Origin: JAHJDO01 sp030671985 [NCBI: bacterium]
GTDB taxonomy: Bacteria; JAHJDO01
Assembly: GCA_030671985.1 (NCBI GenBank)
Contig: DAOVHI010000034.1
Coordinates: forward strand, 1 to 11,845
Reading direction: 5' to 3'
Length of the DNA stretch: 11,845 nt
Position numbers and translations under genes: made by a program. Within the stretch, counting starts at the first letter, position 1. Each line of letters starts with the position of its first letter. The notes under the pieces were generated by a model, which saw nothing but the letters and a program-made list of their open reading frames with translations, was not told where the DNA came from and ran no database searches. Below, piece after piece: positions 1 to 7,328 of this stretch.

Positions 1-379
1 ATAATTATCATCGGAACATCTATTCCCAATATACAATACATTTTTTCTTCCATGCCCAACCTCTCGTATTCTTTGCCACTATCCCAGTGTTCAAGCTTTA
101 TTACCAATTCTATTCTTTTACGATTTCTTATGCTTCCTATTCCAAAGATAGCGCAAATATCTACAATGCCTAAACCTCTGATCTCCATCTTATGTTTAGT
201 GAGATTGGCCCCAGAGCCCATTAGGATTTTTTTGCGATTAATTTAATATCAACAACATCATCTGCAACTAGGCGATGTCCTTTTGCAATTAGATCAAGAG
301 CTGCTTCGCTTTTCCCCACACCGCTCTTACCTATAATCAGCACACCGGATCCATTCACATCCAACAAAACTCCATGCAT
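1..379 (-). CDS. hprK: HPr kinase/phosphorylase, minimal catalytic-domain form, cut by window edge, frame change at an A7 run
   Basis: HprK phosphorylates HPr on its regulatory serine and also removes that phosphate, linking metabolic state to PTS-dependent control in the cytoplasm. Seen: the protein starts MHGVLLDV, has a P-loop GKSGVGKS at residues 17-24 and RLVADD at 36-41. The usual His 15 residues before the P-loop is residue 2. The frame then reaches TAA at 223-221 (52 codons). Moving to the -1 frame at the A7 run restores clear family sequence to the window edge ([11 protein letters not shown], then a KEYERLG motif). The start ATG at 379 has AAGGGG 7 nt upstream, and the gene follows ptsN by 11 nt. 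Compared with Bacillus-type HprK (about 310 aa) the N-terminal domain of about 130 residues is absent, as in alphaproteobacterial forms. The break may be a sequencing indel, a mutation or programmed frameshifting. Family identity is near certain; functional state is open. Confidence 0.85.
221..235 (-). other. Candidate -1 ribosomal slippery site (A AAA AAA) in hprK
   Basis: In the zero frame the codons read GCA AAA AAA TCC TAA. The heptamer A AAA AAA (233-227) is therefore in the exact X XXY YYZ register used for -1 frameshifting, and the zero-frame stop follows one codon later. The -1 frame continues the HprK protein without interruption. I did not identify a convincing stimulatory hairpin or internal Shine-Dalgarno, so an assembly indel in a homopolymer remains at least as likely. 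Confidence 0.35.
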
Positions 380-390
380 TACTAGTCCCC

Positions 391-864
391 TTAAAGTATT
401 TTTTCTTCTGTCGCAACTAGTTTTACCACATCCTCTGGAGATTTGGCATCTATCAAAGCCTGCTTAAAGGCCTTATTTTTTAAAATACGAGATATTTTTG
501 CCAGCGCTCTCAAATGAGGAGCTGCAGAGTTAGGAGGCGCAATTAGAAGAACAAATATATGCGTCTTTTGCCCGTCAAGTGAATCAAAGTCAATTCCGTT
601 GGGAGAAATACCTATGGCAATGCTTATGCTTTTTACCAAATCAGATTTTCCATGCGGGATAGCCGCTCCATTAGCAATTCCTGTACTGCCAAGCTTCTCT
701 CTCTCGTATAGAATGTTAAACAATTTATCCCTGTTACTATTAACATTTTTAATTTCTCCGGATTTCAGGAGAATATCCACTAGCTTATAAAGCACATCTG
801 TTTTACCTTTTGATTTCAAATCTACACAAACAGCGTCTTTGTTAATAAAATCAGTTAATTTCAC
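391..864 (-). CDS. ptsN: PTS EIIA, nitrogen/fructose type (PtsN-like)
   Basis: A 157-residue single-domain EIIA of the fructose/Ntr family, a cytoplasmic phosphoacceptor that takes phosphate from HPr or NPr and usually regulates rather than transports. The active-site motif GAAIPHGK places the phosphorylated His at residue 71. A second family-conserved His lies in PHLRALAKI (residue 117). Length matches standalone PtsN. The start codon is GTG at 864, preceded by AAGGAATATAAG, whose AGGA is well placed; no better start exists. It lies 23 nt after hpf and 11 nt before hprK, so the three genes look like one operon. The order matches the common hpf-ptsN part of rpoN-linked clusters, which supports the Ntr-type assignment over a sugar-specific EIIA. 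Confidence 0.93.
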   Translation of the reverse strand: MKLTDFINKDAVCVDLKSKGKTDVLYKLVDILLKSGEIKNVNSNRDKLFNILYEREKLGSTGIANGAAIPHGKSDLVKSISIAIGISPNGIDFDSLDGQKTHIFVLLIAPPNSAAPHLRALAKISRILKNKAFKQALIDAKSPEDVVKLVATEEKIL

Positions 865-887
865 CTTATATTCCTTTTTATCAGAAA

Positions 888-1238
888 TTATTCACTGTCT
901 TTTTCTTGTCTGGGCGTATGCGTTACGATTTTATCCTTATATTTCCTGATTTGACTTTCAATTTTAGCAAGCGCTTTATCAAACGCCGTATGAATATCTG
1001 AATGCTCGGCTCGGCTCGGCATTGTTGTTCCATTGGTTAGTGCGTTAATTTCTACAACATGCCTATATTTTTCTTCATTTACAGTAATATGTATGTCAGA
1101 TATATGAGAAAAGTATTTTGTTAATTTTGATGTCTTCTGCTGAATGTAATCCCTAAGTTTAGGGGTTAATTCCATTTGTTTACTTGTTATAGCGATATGT
1201 AACTTGTCATGTATTCTAAAAGCTTCGCATTTTGTCAT
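888..1238 (-). CDS. hpf: Ribosome hibernation promoting factor, short form (HPF/RaiA family)
   Basis: A 116-residue protein of the HPF/YfiA family, which binds the small ribosomal subunit in stationary phase or starvation and stabilises inactive ribosomes. Family features seen: the N-terminal strand HIAITSKQMELTPKLRDYI (residues 15-33), a central EEKYRHVVEINALTNG stretch, and the helix DIHTAFDKALAKIESQIRKYK near the end, followed by a short charged tail. It lacks the extra C-terminal dimerisation domain of long HPF, so it is the short type. The ATG at 1238 has GGAG about 6 nt upstream, which supports the 14-residue stretch before the first family strand. It lies 30 nt downstream of the tRNA-Ala gene on the same strand and may be read from that promoter. 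Confidence 0.93.
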   Translation of the reverse strand: MTKCEAFRIHDKLHIAITSKQMELTPKLRDYIQQKTSKLTKYFSHISDIHITVNEEKYRHVVEINALTNGTTMPSRAEHSDIHTAFDKALAKIESQIRKYKDKIVTHTPRQEKDSE

Positions 1239-1268
1239 ATATTCTCCAATAAAGTTATAATAAGTTTG

Positions 1269-1341
<73 letters not shown>

Positions 1342-1377
1342 TTGAATTCTACTTAATTTCCCAGACAATGTCAAAGT

Positions 1378-1386
1378 ATTATAGCA
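1378..1386 (-). promoter_or_regulatory. Extended -10 promoter for tRNA-Ala (and possibly hpf-ptsN-hprK)
   Basis: The minus strand reads TGCTATAAT, a perfect TATAAT with the TGn extension, 36 nt upstream of the tRNA 5' end. The expected start near 1371 gives a leader of about 30 nt. No good -35 is seen at 16-18 nt spacing, which extended -10 promoters tolerate. Confidence 0.6.
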
Positions 1387-1395
1387 TAAATTTCC

Positions 1396-1424
1396 TTGAC
1401 AAAAAAGACGGCTGGTATTATTGA
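1396..1424 (+). promoter_or_regulatory. Weak candidate promoter for the HD-domain gene
   Basis: A perfect TTGACA at 1396-1401 faces the HD gene. At 17-nt spacing the -10 would be TATTGA (3 of 6 consensus bases); TATTAT at 1416-1421 is a better hexamer but only 14 nt away. Transcription would start almost at the ATG, leaving little or no leader. Confidence 0.25.
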
Positions 1425-1435
1425 TATATAAAGAA

Positions 1436-2863
1436 ATGAAAGCAAAAGAGCTGGAGGAAAACGATTCTTTTTATTCAGGGGTAGATCTAATAAGCGACCC
1501 TATACATAATTATATCAAATTCACTTCTCCAACCGAAGAAAACAAAACAGAAATTACAGAACGCGATATTATTGATAACCCGTGGGTACAACGGCTCAGA
1601 CGCATACATCAGCTTCAGAGCGCATTCTGGGTTTTTCCTTCGGCTGAACATAGCAGATTTCAGCATTCACTTGGAACAATGCATGTAGCAGGTAGATTTG
1701 CTCTGCATCTATATCCATCAATAAAAAAAGTCTGTCCGGATTGTCCGTCGAGTAATTATATAGAAGAGCTGATGAGACTTGCCGGACTGCTACATGACAT
1801 AGGACATGGACCATTCGGACATTTTTTTGATGATAACTATCTCAAGCAATTTAATGTTTCTCACGAAACAATATCAAAGACAATAATAAAAACAAAGCTG
1901 GCTTCATTATTAAAACGGATCAAAAGAAGTCCATCTGGAGATTTTGCTAAAGGCGAGGTTATTAATCCGTTACACATATCCTTTCTTGTTGAAAAACCTA
2001 AAAAAGACAGAACTCGCTCGTCTTTTCCACAATGGCTTAAGTTCTTATTGCCTCTTTTTAGCGGCATATATACCGTGGATAATCTTGATTATGTATTAAG
2101 AGATTCATACATAACGGGCTTTTCCAGAGGAATTATTGACCTTGAACGCATTCTGCATTATACATTTATATCATCAAAAGGTTTAACGTTTCATGGCGCC
2201 GGCAAGACAGCACTGCTTAATTTTGTCAATGCCAGATTGAGTCTTTATTCCGCTGTTTATTATCACAGAACCACAAGATCAATAGATCTATGCTTGAAGG
2301 ATATATTCCATGAAACAATGAAAATAATCTTTAAAAATAAAAATCCAATAAATCATCTCAACGATTATCTATATCTTACAGAATGGTCATTGTTTGAGAA
2401 TGTGAGTAAGTGGAGAGATAGCAAAAACCAGAGCAAAAGCCGCCTTGGTAGAAAATGGGAGAAAATTCTTATGAGACAAAGGCAGTGGAAAATGGTTTAT
2501 GAGAAATTTGAAAGATTAAAGGACACAGAAAACTATGCAGATATCTTCTATTCAGATGTTGAAAGATTAGAAGCAAAAATAAAGGAAAACCTCTATCCTG
2601 ATAAGATAGATTTTCGACTGGATATTCCTGCCCTTGATCCAAGGCCGGATAATCCCATGGCAATGGGAGATAAACAGATTTTTCTCTACGAGCCCGGGTC
2701 TGGTAAAATCCAGAAAGAAACTCTAAAGGAACTATTCAAATTTGTGCCATCCAGGGTCTATCTCTGCAGAATATATGCTCATGATGACAGGCACAAAAAA
2801 GAACTGGTTAGAGCATTTAAGAAGATATTTAGAACAAAAGACGCTATGCTTACTAATATCTAA
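1436..2863 (+). CDS. HD-superfamily phosphohydrolase (dNTPase/SAMHD1-like family)
   Basis: A 475-residue protein of the COG1078-type HD phosphohydrolases, which include deoxynucleotide triphosphohydrolase relatives. Seen (numbering from ATG 1436): DPIHNYIKF near the N-terminus, DNPWVQRLRRIHQLQSA, then HSRFQHSLGT (72-81) with the first metal-ligand His at 77, the HD pair in LLHDIGHGPFGH (His120, Asp121), and VDNLDYVLRDSYITG, which should carry the last metal Asp. The C-terminal third is lysine/glutamate-rich and not diagnostic. Substrate cannot be told from sequence. The frame opens at TTG 1421, but neither start has a strong Shine-Dalgarno; ATG 1436 is preferred because a TTGACA at 1396 would place transcription start downstream of 1421. 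It converges with fusA, stop codons 10 nt apart. Confidence 0.88.
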   Translation: MKAKELEENDSFYSGVDLISDPIHNYIKFTSPTEENKTEITERDIIDNPWVQRLRRIHQLQSAFWVFPSAEHSRFQHSLGTMHVAGRFALHLYPSIKKVCPDCPSSNYIEELMRLAGLLHDIGHGPFGHFFDDNYLKQFNVSHETISKTIIKTKLASLLKRIKRSPSGDFAKGEVINPLHISFLVEKPKKDRTRSSFPQWLKFLLPLFSGIYTVDNLDYVLRDSYITGFSRGIIDLERILHYTFISSKGLTFHGAGKTALLNFVNARLSLYSAVYYHRTTRSIDLCLKDIFHETMKIIFKNKNPINHLNDYLYLTEWSLFENVSKWRDSKNQSKSRLGRKWEKILMRQRQWKMVYEKFERLKDTENYADIFYSDVERLEAKIKENLYPDKIDFRLDIPALDPRPDNPMAMGDKQIFLYEPGSGKIQKETLKELFKFVPSRVYLCRIYAHDDRHKKELVRAFKKIFRTKDAMLTNI

Positions 2864-2873
2864 TAAGGCTCGT

Positions 2874-4943
2874 TCAGTCCCCTTCTATTATCTTGCTGGC
2901 AATATGCGGAGGAACTTTATCATACCTTTCAAACTGCATAGACTCTGCTGCTCGTCCCTGTGATAACGATCTCAGCTGTGTGGTATAGCCAAAAAGCTCC
3001 ATAAGCGGAATTTCAGCCTTTATTAACTGACTCTTAGCCTTTTTTTCTATCAGGATTATCCTGCCTCTTCTTGAGGTTATATTAGATGTGATTGGACCAA
3101 AATACTCTTCAGGAGTAGATATATCTACCGTCATAATCGGCTCAACAAGCCTTGGACCTGCGTTCATAAACGCCTTCTTGAACGCATAGTACCCAGCCAC
3201 CTTAAAAGCCATCTCAGAGGAGTCAACTTCGTGAAATCTTCCGTCAAACAATCTTACTTTTACATCAATTACAGGATACCCCGCATAAATTCCTGATTCC
3301 ATTGCCTCAATACAACCTTTTTCAACAGCGGGAATAAATTCTTTGGGAATAACTCCCTGTTTGATATTATTAACGAATTCAAAACCCTCTCCCTTCTTTG
3401 CGGGAATTAGTTCTATATGTACTTCTGCAAATTGTCCTTTTCCGCCGGTTTGTTTCTGATGTTTGTACTTTTCTTCCTGGATATTGGTTATTGTCTCCTT
3501 AAAAGCAACTTTAGGCTTGCCTACGTTCGCAGATACGTTAAATTCTCTCTTTAATCTATCTATCAGGATCTCGAGATGCAGCTCACCCATACCGGAAAGA
3601 ATAGTTTGGGATGTTTCCTCATTAAAGAAGAAATTAAATGTCGGATCCTCATTAGATAATTTCCTTATTGAATCCGAAAGTTTCTCTTGCTCAATCTTGT
3701 TTTTTGCTTCAACCGCCACTGAAATTACAGGCGTTGGAAATTCTATATTCTCAAGGAAAAGATTAGACCTTTGGCTGCATATTGTATCCCCTGTAGTAAT
3801 GTTCATAGGGCCGATTATCGCCCCTATGTCTCCTGCACTGAGAACATTCACAGCTTCTTTTTTATTGGCGTGCATCTTTACAATACGGGATATTCTTTCT
3901 TTTTTTGATGACCCTGCCTTGAAAACATATTCGCCCTTCTTTATTGAACCTGAATATATTCTACAATAAATAAGTTTCCCAATATGAGGATCAACGGCAA
4001 TCTTAAAAGCAAGCCCCAATAGATCTTTTTTTTCTCCGAAACGGAACAGGCTCTTTTCTTCTGAATCATTATCTATAACTTCCACAGGTGGCGCATCTTC
4101 AGGACTTGGCAGGTAATCAACGACAGCTTCCATAAGCATCCTAACTCCCTTGTTCTTAAAAGCTGCGCCGCATAATACGGGAAACATTTTAGACCTTATA
4201 GTTGCCTTACTGAGAGATTTTTTAATTTCGTCTACTGCAATGGGCTGATTTTCAATATATTTATTCATGAGATCGTCATCTACCTCAGCAAGTTTTTCTA
4301 TTAGCTCATTTCTATATTTCTTCGTTATCTCCATATAATCGTCCGGAATTTCCCGCTCTTCCGGCTCTTCCGTAGTGTCTTCCTGATTGAAGAAGAATGC
4401 CCTCTCTTCCACAACATCTATAATACCAAGAAATTTGTCCTCTTTTCCAATAGGTAACTGAATTGGAACATAATTGACCCCAAGTTTACTGTCTATCATC
4501 TCAAGTACGGCAAAAAAATCTGCTCCAATTCTATCCATCTTGTTAATAAAAACAATCTTGGGAACTTTATATTTTTCCGACTGTCTCCATACGGTTTCAG
4601 TTTGCGGTTCTACGCCGCCAACTGCACAAAATATTGCCACTGCGCCGTCTAAAACCCTTAGACTTCTTTCTACTTCTGCAGTGAAATCCACATGTCCGGG
4701 AGTGTCAATGATATTAATGTTATGATTACGCCAAAGACATGTTGTAGCCGCGGACGTAATTGTTATTCCTCTCTCTCTTTCCTGTTCCATCCAGTCCATT
4801 GTAGCAGCCCCGTCATGAACTTCCCCTATACGATGTATTCTGCCTGCAAAAAACAATACTCTTTCCGTTGTGGTCGTTTTACCCGCATCAATATGAGCCA
4901 TAATGCCGATATTTCTTATCTTCTTAACGTCTCCAATTTGCAT
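2874..4943 (-). CDS. fusA: Translation elongation factor G
   Basis: EF-G, the cytoplasmic GTPase that translocates tRNA and mRNA on the ribosome. All GTPase motifs are present: P-loop AHIDAGKT (16-23), switch I region with [11 protein letters not shown] (58-68), DTPGH with the catalytic His (80-84), and NKMD (134-137). Domain IV shows [14 protein letters not shown] and the tip [14 protein letters not shown]; domain V contains SRRGRI. At 689 residues the protein is full length. The ATG at 4943 has AGGA 8 nt upstream and a sigma70-like promoter about 50 nt further up. It is not beside rpsL, rpsG or tuf, so it is either a str-operon gene that has moved or one of two EF-G paralogues; the sequence alone does not decide. 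The long plus-strand frames opposite it are shadows. Confidence 0.96.
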   Translation of the reverse strand: MQIGDVKKIRNIGIMAHIDAGKTTTTERVLFFAGRIHRIGEVHDGAATMDWMEQERERGITITSAATTCLWRNHNINIIDTPGHVDFTAEVERSLRVLDGAVAIFCAVGGVEPQTETVWRQSEKYKVPKIVFINKMDRIGADFFAVLEMIDSKLGVNYVPIQLPIGKEDKFLGIIDVVEERAFFFNQEDTTEEPEEREIPDDYMEITKKYRNELIEKLAEVDDDLMNKYIENQPIAVDEIKKSLSKATIRSKMFPVLCGAAFKNKGVRMLMEAVVDYLPSPEDAPPVEVIDNDSEEKSLFRFGEKKDLLGLAFKIAVDPHIGKLIYCRIYSGSIKKGEYVFKAGSSKKERISRIVKMHANKKEAVNVLSAGDIGAIIGPMNITTGDTICSQRSNLFLENIEFPTPVISVAVEAKNKIEQEKLSDSIRKLSNEDPTFNFFFNEETSQTILSGMGELHLEILIDRLKREFNVSANVGKPKVAFKETITNIQEEKYKHQKQTGGKGQFAEVHIELIPAKKGEGFEFVNNIKQGVIPKEFIPAVEKGCIEAMESGIYAGYPVIDVKVRLFDGRFHEVDSSEMAFKVAGYYAFKKAFMNAGPRLVEPIMTVDISTPEEYFGPITSNITSRRGRIILIEKKAKSQLIKAEIPLMELFGYTTQLRSLSQGRAAESMQFERYDKVPPHIASKIIEGD

Positions 4944-4995
4944 TACTTTATTCCTATACTATTAACTAAATTGTCGCGATATGTATTGAGAAGGA

Positions 4996-5024
4996 AACAT
5001 ACCAATTACAGTACGCTATGTCAA
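4996..5024 (-). promoter_or_regulatory. Sigma70-type promoter for fusA
   Basis: Minus strand: perfect TTGACA (5024-5019), a 17-nt spacer, then TATGTT (5001-4996, 4 of 6). The predicted start near 4989 gives a leader of about 46 nt to the fusA ATG. It lies just downstream of a terminator-like hairpin, consistent with an independent fusA transcript. Confidence 0.6.
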
Positions 5025-5028
5025 GCAC

Positions 5029-5076
5029 AATAAAAGGGACAGACCAACCACACACTATGCGGCTTATTCTGTCCCC
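5029..5076 (-). terminator. Terminator-like inverted repeat downstream of the small membrane protein gene
   Basis: Perfect 8-bp arms GGGACAGA (5036-5043, plus strand) and TCTGTCCC (5068-5075) flank a 24-nt loop. Read on the minus strand the hairpin is followed by TTTTATT. Position and T-rich tail fit a rho-independent terminator for the gene ending at 5098. The loop is long for a classic terminator, and such GGGACAG palindromes can also be dispersed repeats. Confidence 0.45.
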
Positions 5077-5097
5077 TCTCTAACTATTCAAAAATTT

Positions 5098-5358
5098 CTA
5101 TTCGCTTTTATCTTCTTCTTTTTTTTCCTCAGGCTTTACTTCTTCAGCAGCAGGCTCTTCCTTTTCTTCCTCTTTCTCTTTTTTAGCTGCGATATCATCT
5201 TTAATAGAACTGATGCCGGCAGCAACGGCAGCTATACCGCCGAGAACCAATATCGCTGGGATAGTGGCCTCAAGACCTTTCACAAAAAGCGAAAACCATT
5301 TTATCAACCCCATAGCTCCAACAACTACGGCAATTATTCCACCAATTAAACTCCACAT
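5098..5358 (-). CDS. Small two-helix membrane protein with charged tail, function unknown
   Basis: An 86-residue protein I do not recognise. Seen: a hydrophobic, glycine-rich first segment (about residues 2-25, MWSLIGGIIAVVVGAMGL onward), a second hydrophobic segment (about 32-50, ATIPAILVLGGIAAVAAG), then a hydrophilic tail of roughly 35 residues made almost wholly of Lys, Glu, Ala and Pro. This predicts a small inner-membrane hairpin with a flexible, acidic cytoplasmic end. No cleavable signal or catalytic motif is visible. The ATG at 5358 has a strong purine-rich ribosome binding site (GGAAGGGGGTG). It follows fhs by about 100 nt on the same strand and precedes a terminator-like hairpin, so it could be the last gene of an fhs transcript or have its own promoter; no clear one was found. 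Confidence 0.75.
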   Translation of the reverse strand: MWSLIGGIIAVVVGAMGLIKWFSLFVKGLEATIPAILVLGGIAAVAAGISSIKDDIAAKKEKEEEKEEPAAEEVKPEEKKEEDKSE

Positions 5359-5461
5359 ATTCTCACACCCCCTTCCTAAACTAGTTTTTCGGAATAGTCT
5401 GATATAATTCTAATTAAGTTTCCAAAAAATACAAGCCTTATTTTCCTAATCGGATTATCTA

Positions 5462-7156
5462 TTAAAACAACCCAACGGTTTTCCCTGTATTATCAATATC
5501 TACATTTGTGCCTGCAGGTGTGGTCGGCAATCCGGGCATGGTTCGCATGTCTCCAAGCAAAGGATAAAGAAATCCTGCGCCTGCAGATAGTCTGATATCT
5601 TTTATCGGAACTGTGAAATTTTTGGGTCTTCCTTTTAATTTTGGATCATGGGAAAGAGACAGGTGTGTTTTTGCCATGCATAGGGGAAGTTTATCAAGCC
5701 CATTTTTTTCATATACGCGAATCTTCTTTCTAACAATAGGAGAAATATCTATCCCATCAGCTCCGTAAATCTTTTTTGCAATAATGGTCATTTTCTCTTC
5801 TATAGACTGTTCTACATCGTATAGGAATTTAAAGTTACTTGGCTTCTCAGCCGCTTCAACGACCTTCTTTGCAAGTTCTTCTCCTCCCTTACCTCCGTCA
5901 GCCCACACAGTGCTCTCAACAGCATCTTCTGCACCAGCTCTTTTAGCTATATCCCTTATTAATTCTACTTCCTTATCCGTATCAGTTGTAAATCGATTTA
6001 CAGCAACCACTACGGGAATTCCAAACAGTTTCATATTTTCAATATGTTTTTCCAGATTACATGCTCCGCGCTCGATAGCATCCAGATTTTCCTTAATTAA
6101 TCCATCATCAAGCGGTTTTCCGGCAACAACTGTAAAATCACCACTATGCATCTTAAGCGCCCTAACAGTACATACTATCACAGCTGCGTCAGGAACTAGT
6201 TTGCTATAACGGCATTTGATGTTAAGAAATTTTTCCGCACCGCAATCTGCCCCAAATCCGCTTTCTGTTACCACGTAATCAGCTAGTTTAAGTCCTATCT
6301 TGTCAGCCAGTATGGAACTATTACCATGCGCAATATTTGCAAACGGACCTGCGTGAACAAGCACAGGTGTATTTTCTAACGTCTGCATTAAAGTTGGTTT
6401 TATCGCGTTTTTCATAAGAACAGTCATTGCCCCTGCGCATTTAAGATCTTCAGCCGTTACTGGCTTCGCATCTTTTGTATAGCCAATCACTATTTTGCCT
6501 AACCTTTCTCTTAAATCCTTCAAACCCGTTGTTAAAGCAAGGATTGCCATAACCTCTGAAGCTACGGTTATATCGAAACCTGTTTCTCTGGGGACTCCAT
6601 CTATCTTGCCGCCCAATCCTATTACAATGTTTCTCAGGGCTCTATCGCTGACATCCACAACACGACGCCATGTAATACTAAACGGATCTATATTTAGTGG
6701 ATTGTTTTTTTGAAGAGAGTTATCAATAAATGCTGCGAGAAGATTATGAGCCACTCCTACAGCGTGTATGTCCCCTGTAAGGTGAAGATTGAAGTCCTCC
6801 ATAGGCACAACTTGTGAATACCCTCCACCGGCTGCTCCACCTTTAATTCCAAATGTGGGACCCATTGAAGGCTGTCTTATTGCAGTAATCGTTTTCTTGC
6901 CTATTCTGTTAAGCGCCATACTCAGACCAACCGTTGTAACGGTTTTTCCTTCACCAAGAGGAGTTGGGGTAATAGCCGTTACATCAATATATTTACCGTT
7001 TGGCCGTGCATGGAACCTGTCTTGAACCTCAAGGATGATTTTTGCCTTATGCTTACCATACAACTCCAATTCATCTTCTTTTAACCCGATATTTTTAGCA
7101 ATCTCCTGAATTGGTTTAAGTTTTGCAGCTTGTGCAATTTCCAGATCTGTCATCAT
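5462..7156 (-). CDS. fhs: Formate-tetrahydrofolate ligase
   Basis: Fhs uses ATP to join formate to tetrahydrofolate, giving 10-formyl-THF for purine and Met-tRNA formylation or, in acetogen-type metabolism, the methyl branch of the Wood-Ljungdahl pathway. Seen: N-terminal DLEIAQAAKLKPI, the ATP-binding loop TPTPLGEGKT (63-72), the glycine-rich family signature GIKGGAAGGGYSQVVPMED, and the C-terminal LPTTPAGTNVDID. Its 564 residues match the family length. The frame stays open to a TTG at 7183, but AGGAG (7165-7169) lies 8 nt before ATG 7156 and inside that extension, so 7156 is the start; ATG 7153 is the next option. It is divergent from a formate/nitrite-family channel gene, which suggests imported formate as the substrate. 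No folD, metF or acetyl-CoA synthase gene is in the window, so pathway direction is undecided. Confidence 0.97.
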   Translation of the reverse strand: MMTDLEIAQAAKLKPIQEIAKNIGLKEDELELYGKHKAKIILEVQDRFHARPNGKYIDVTAITPTPLGEGKTVTTVGLSMALNRIGKKTITAIRQPSMGPTFGIKGGAAGGGYSQVVPMEDFNLHLTGDIHAVGVAHNLLAAFIDNSLQKNNPLNIDPFSITWRRVVDVSDRALRNIVIGLGGKIDGVPRETGFDITVASEVMAILALTTGLKDLRERLGKIVIGYTKDAKPVTAEDLKCAGAMTVLMKNAIKPTLMQTLENTPVLVHAGPFANIAHGNSSILADKIGLKLADYVVTESGFGADCGAEKFLNIKCRYSKLVPDAAVIVCTVRALKMHSGDFTVVAGKPLDDGLIKENLDAIERGACNLEKHIENMKLFGIPVVVAVNRFTTDTDKEVELIRDIAKRAGAEDAVESTVWADGGKGGEELAKKVVEAAEKPSNFKFLYDVEQSIEEKMTIIAKKIYGADGIDISPIVRKKIRVYEKNGLDKLPLCMAKTHLSLSHDPKLKGRPKNFTVPIKDIRLSAGAGFLYPLLGDMRTMPGLPTTPAGTNVDIDNTGKTVGLF

Positions 7157-7224
7157 AGCTAATGCTCCTATCTGTTTTTTCAAAATTTATAGGAGTATAT
7201 CTTTAACATGACTATATTTCTCAA

Positions 7225-7230
7225 ATTATA
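7225..7230 (-). promoter_or_regulatory. -10 element, probable fhs promoter
   Basis: A perfect TATAAT on the minus strand, 68 nt before the fhs ATG, predicts a leader of about 60 nt. No convincing -35 is seen at 16-18 nt. The leader is too short to hold a typical riboswitch. Confidence 0.4.
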
Positions 7231-7292
7231 TTGCCTTAATTTGTAATATCTTGCGTTTTTCCAAAAGTTCTCGCAATTATAAAATTTGGCGG

Positions 7293-7298
7293 TATAAT
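7293..7298 (+). promoter_or_regulatory. -10 element, probable promoter of the FNT channel-permease pair
   Basis: A perfect TATAAT lies 30 nt before the chosen ATG at 7329; transcription would start near 7305, leaving a leader of about 24 nt that contains the AGGAG at 7317-7321. No strong -35 is seen, so an activator may be needed. Its position rules out the upstream TTG 7251 as a start. Confidence 0.5.
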
Positions 7299-7328
7299 AT
7301 GGAGACCAGTAAACATAGGAGCTACGTT

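Noticed and set aside
52-246. 64-codon open frame on the plus strand at the left edge
   Set aside because: It is antisense to hprK, whose -1 frame carries recognisable family sequence.
1254-1259. TATAAC on the minus strand as a separate hpf promoter
   Set aside because: Transcription would start at or inside the hpf ribosome binding site, leaving no usable leader.
3463-3969. 168-codon open frame on the plus strand
   Set aside because: It lies wholly opposite fusA, has no ribosome site or recognisable domain, and reads as an antisense shadow.
5784-6209. 141-codon open frame on the plus strand
   Set aside because: It is antisense to fhs with Ser/Thr-rich shadow composition and no supporting signals.
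7157-7183. N-terminal extension of fhs from TTG 7183
   Set aside because: The Shine-Dalgarno AGGAG (7165-7169) lies inside the extension, and the usual Fhs N-terminus begins right after ATG 7156.
7251-7328. N-terminal extension of the FNT gene from TTG 7251
   Set aside because: A TATAAT (7293-7298) and the AGGAG at 7317-7321 lie inside it, and the family's normal length is reached from ATG 7329.
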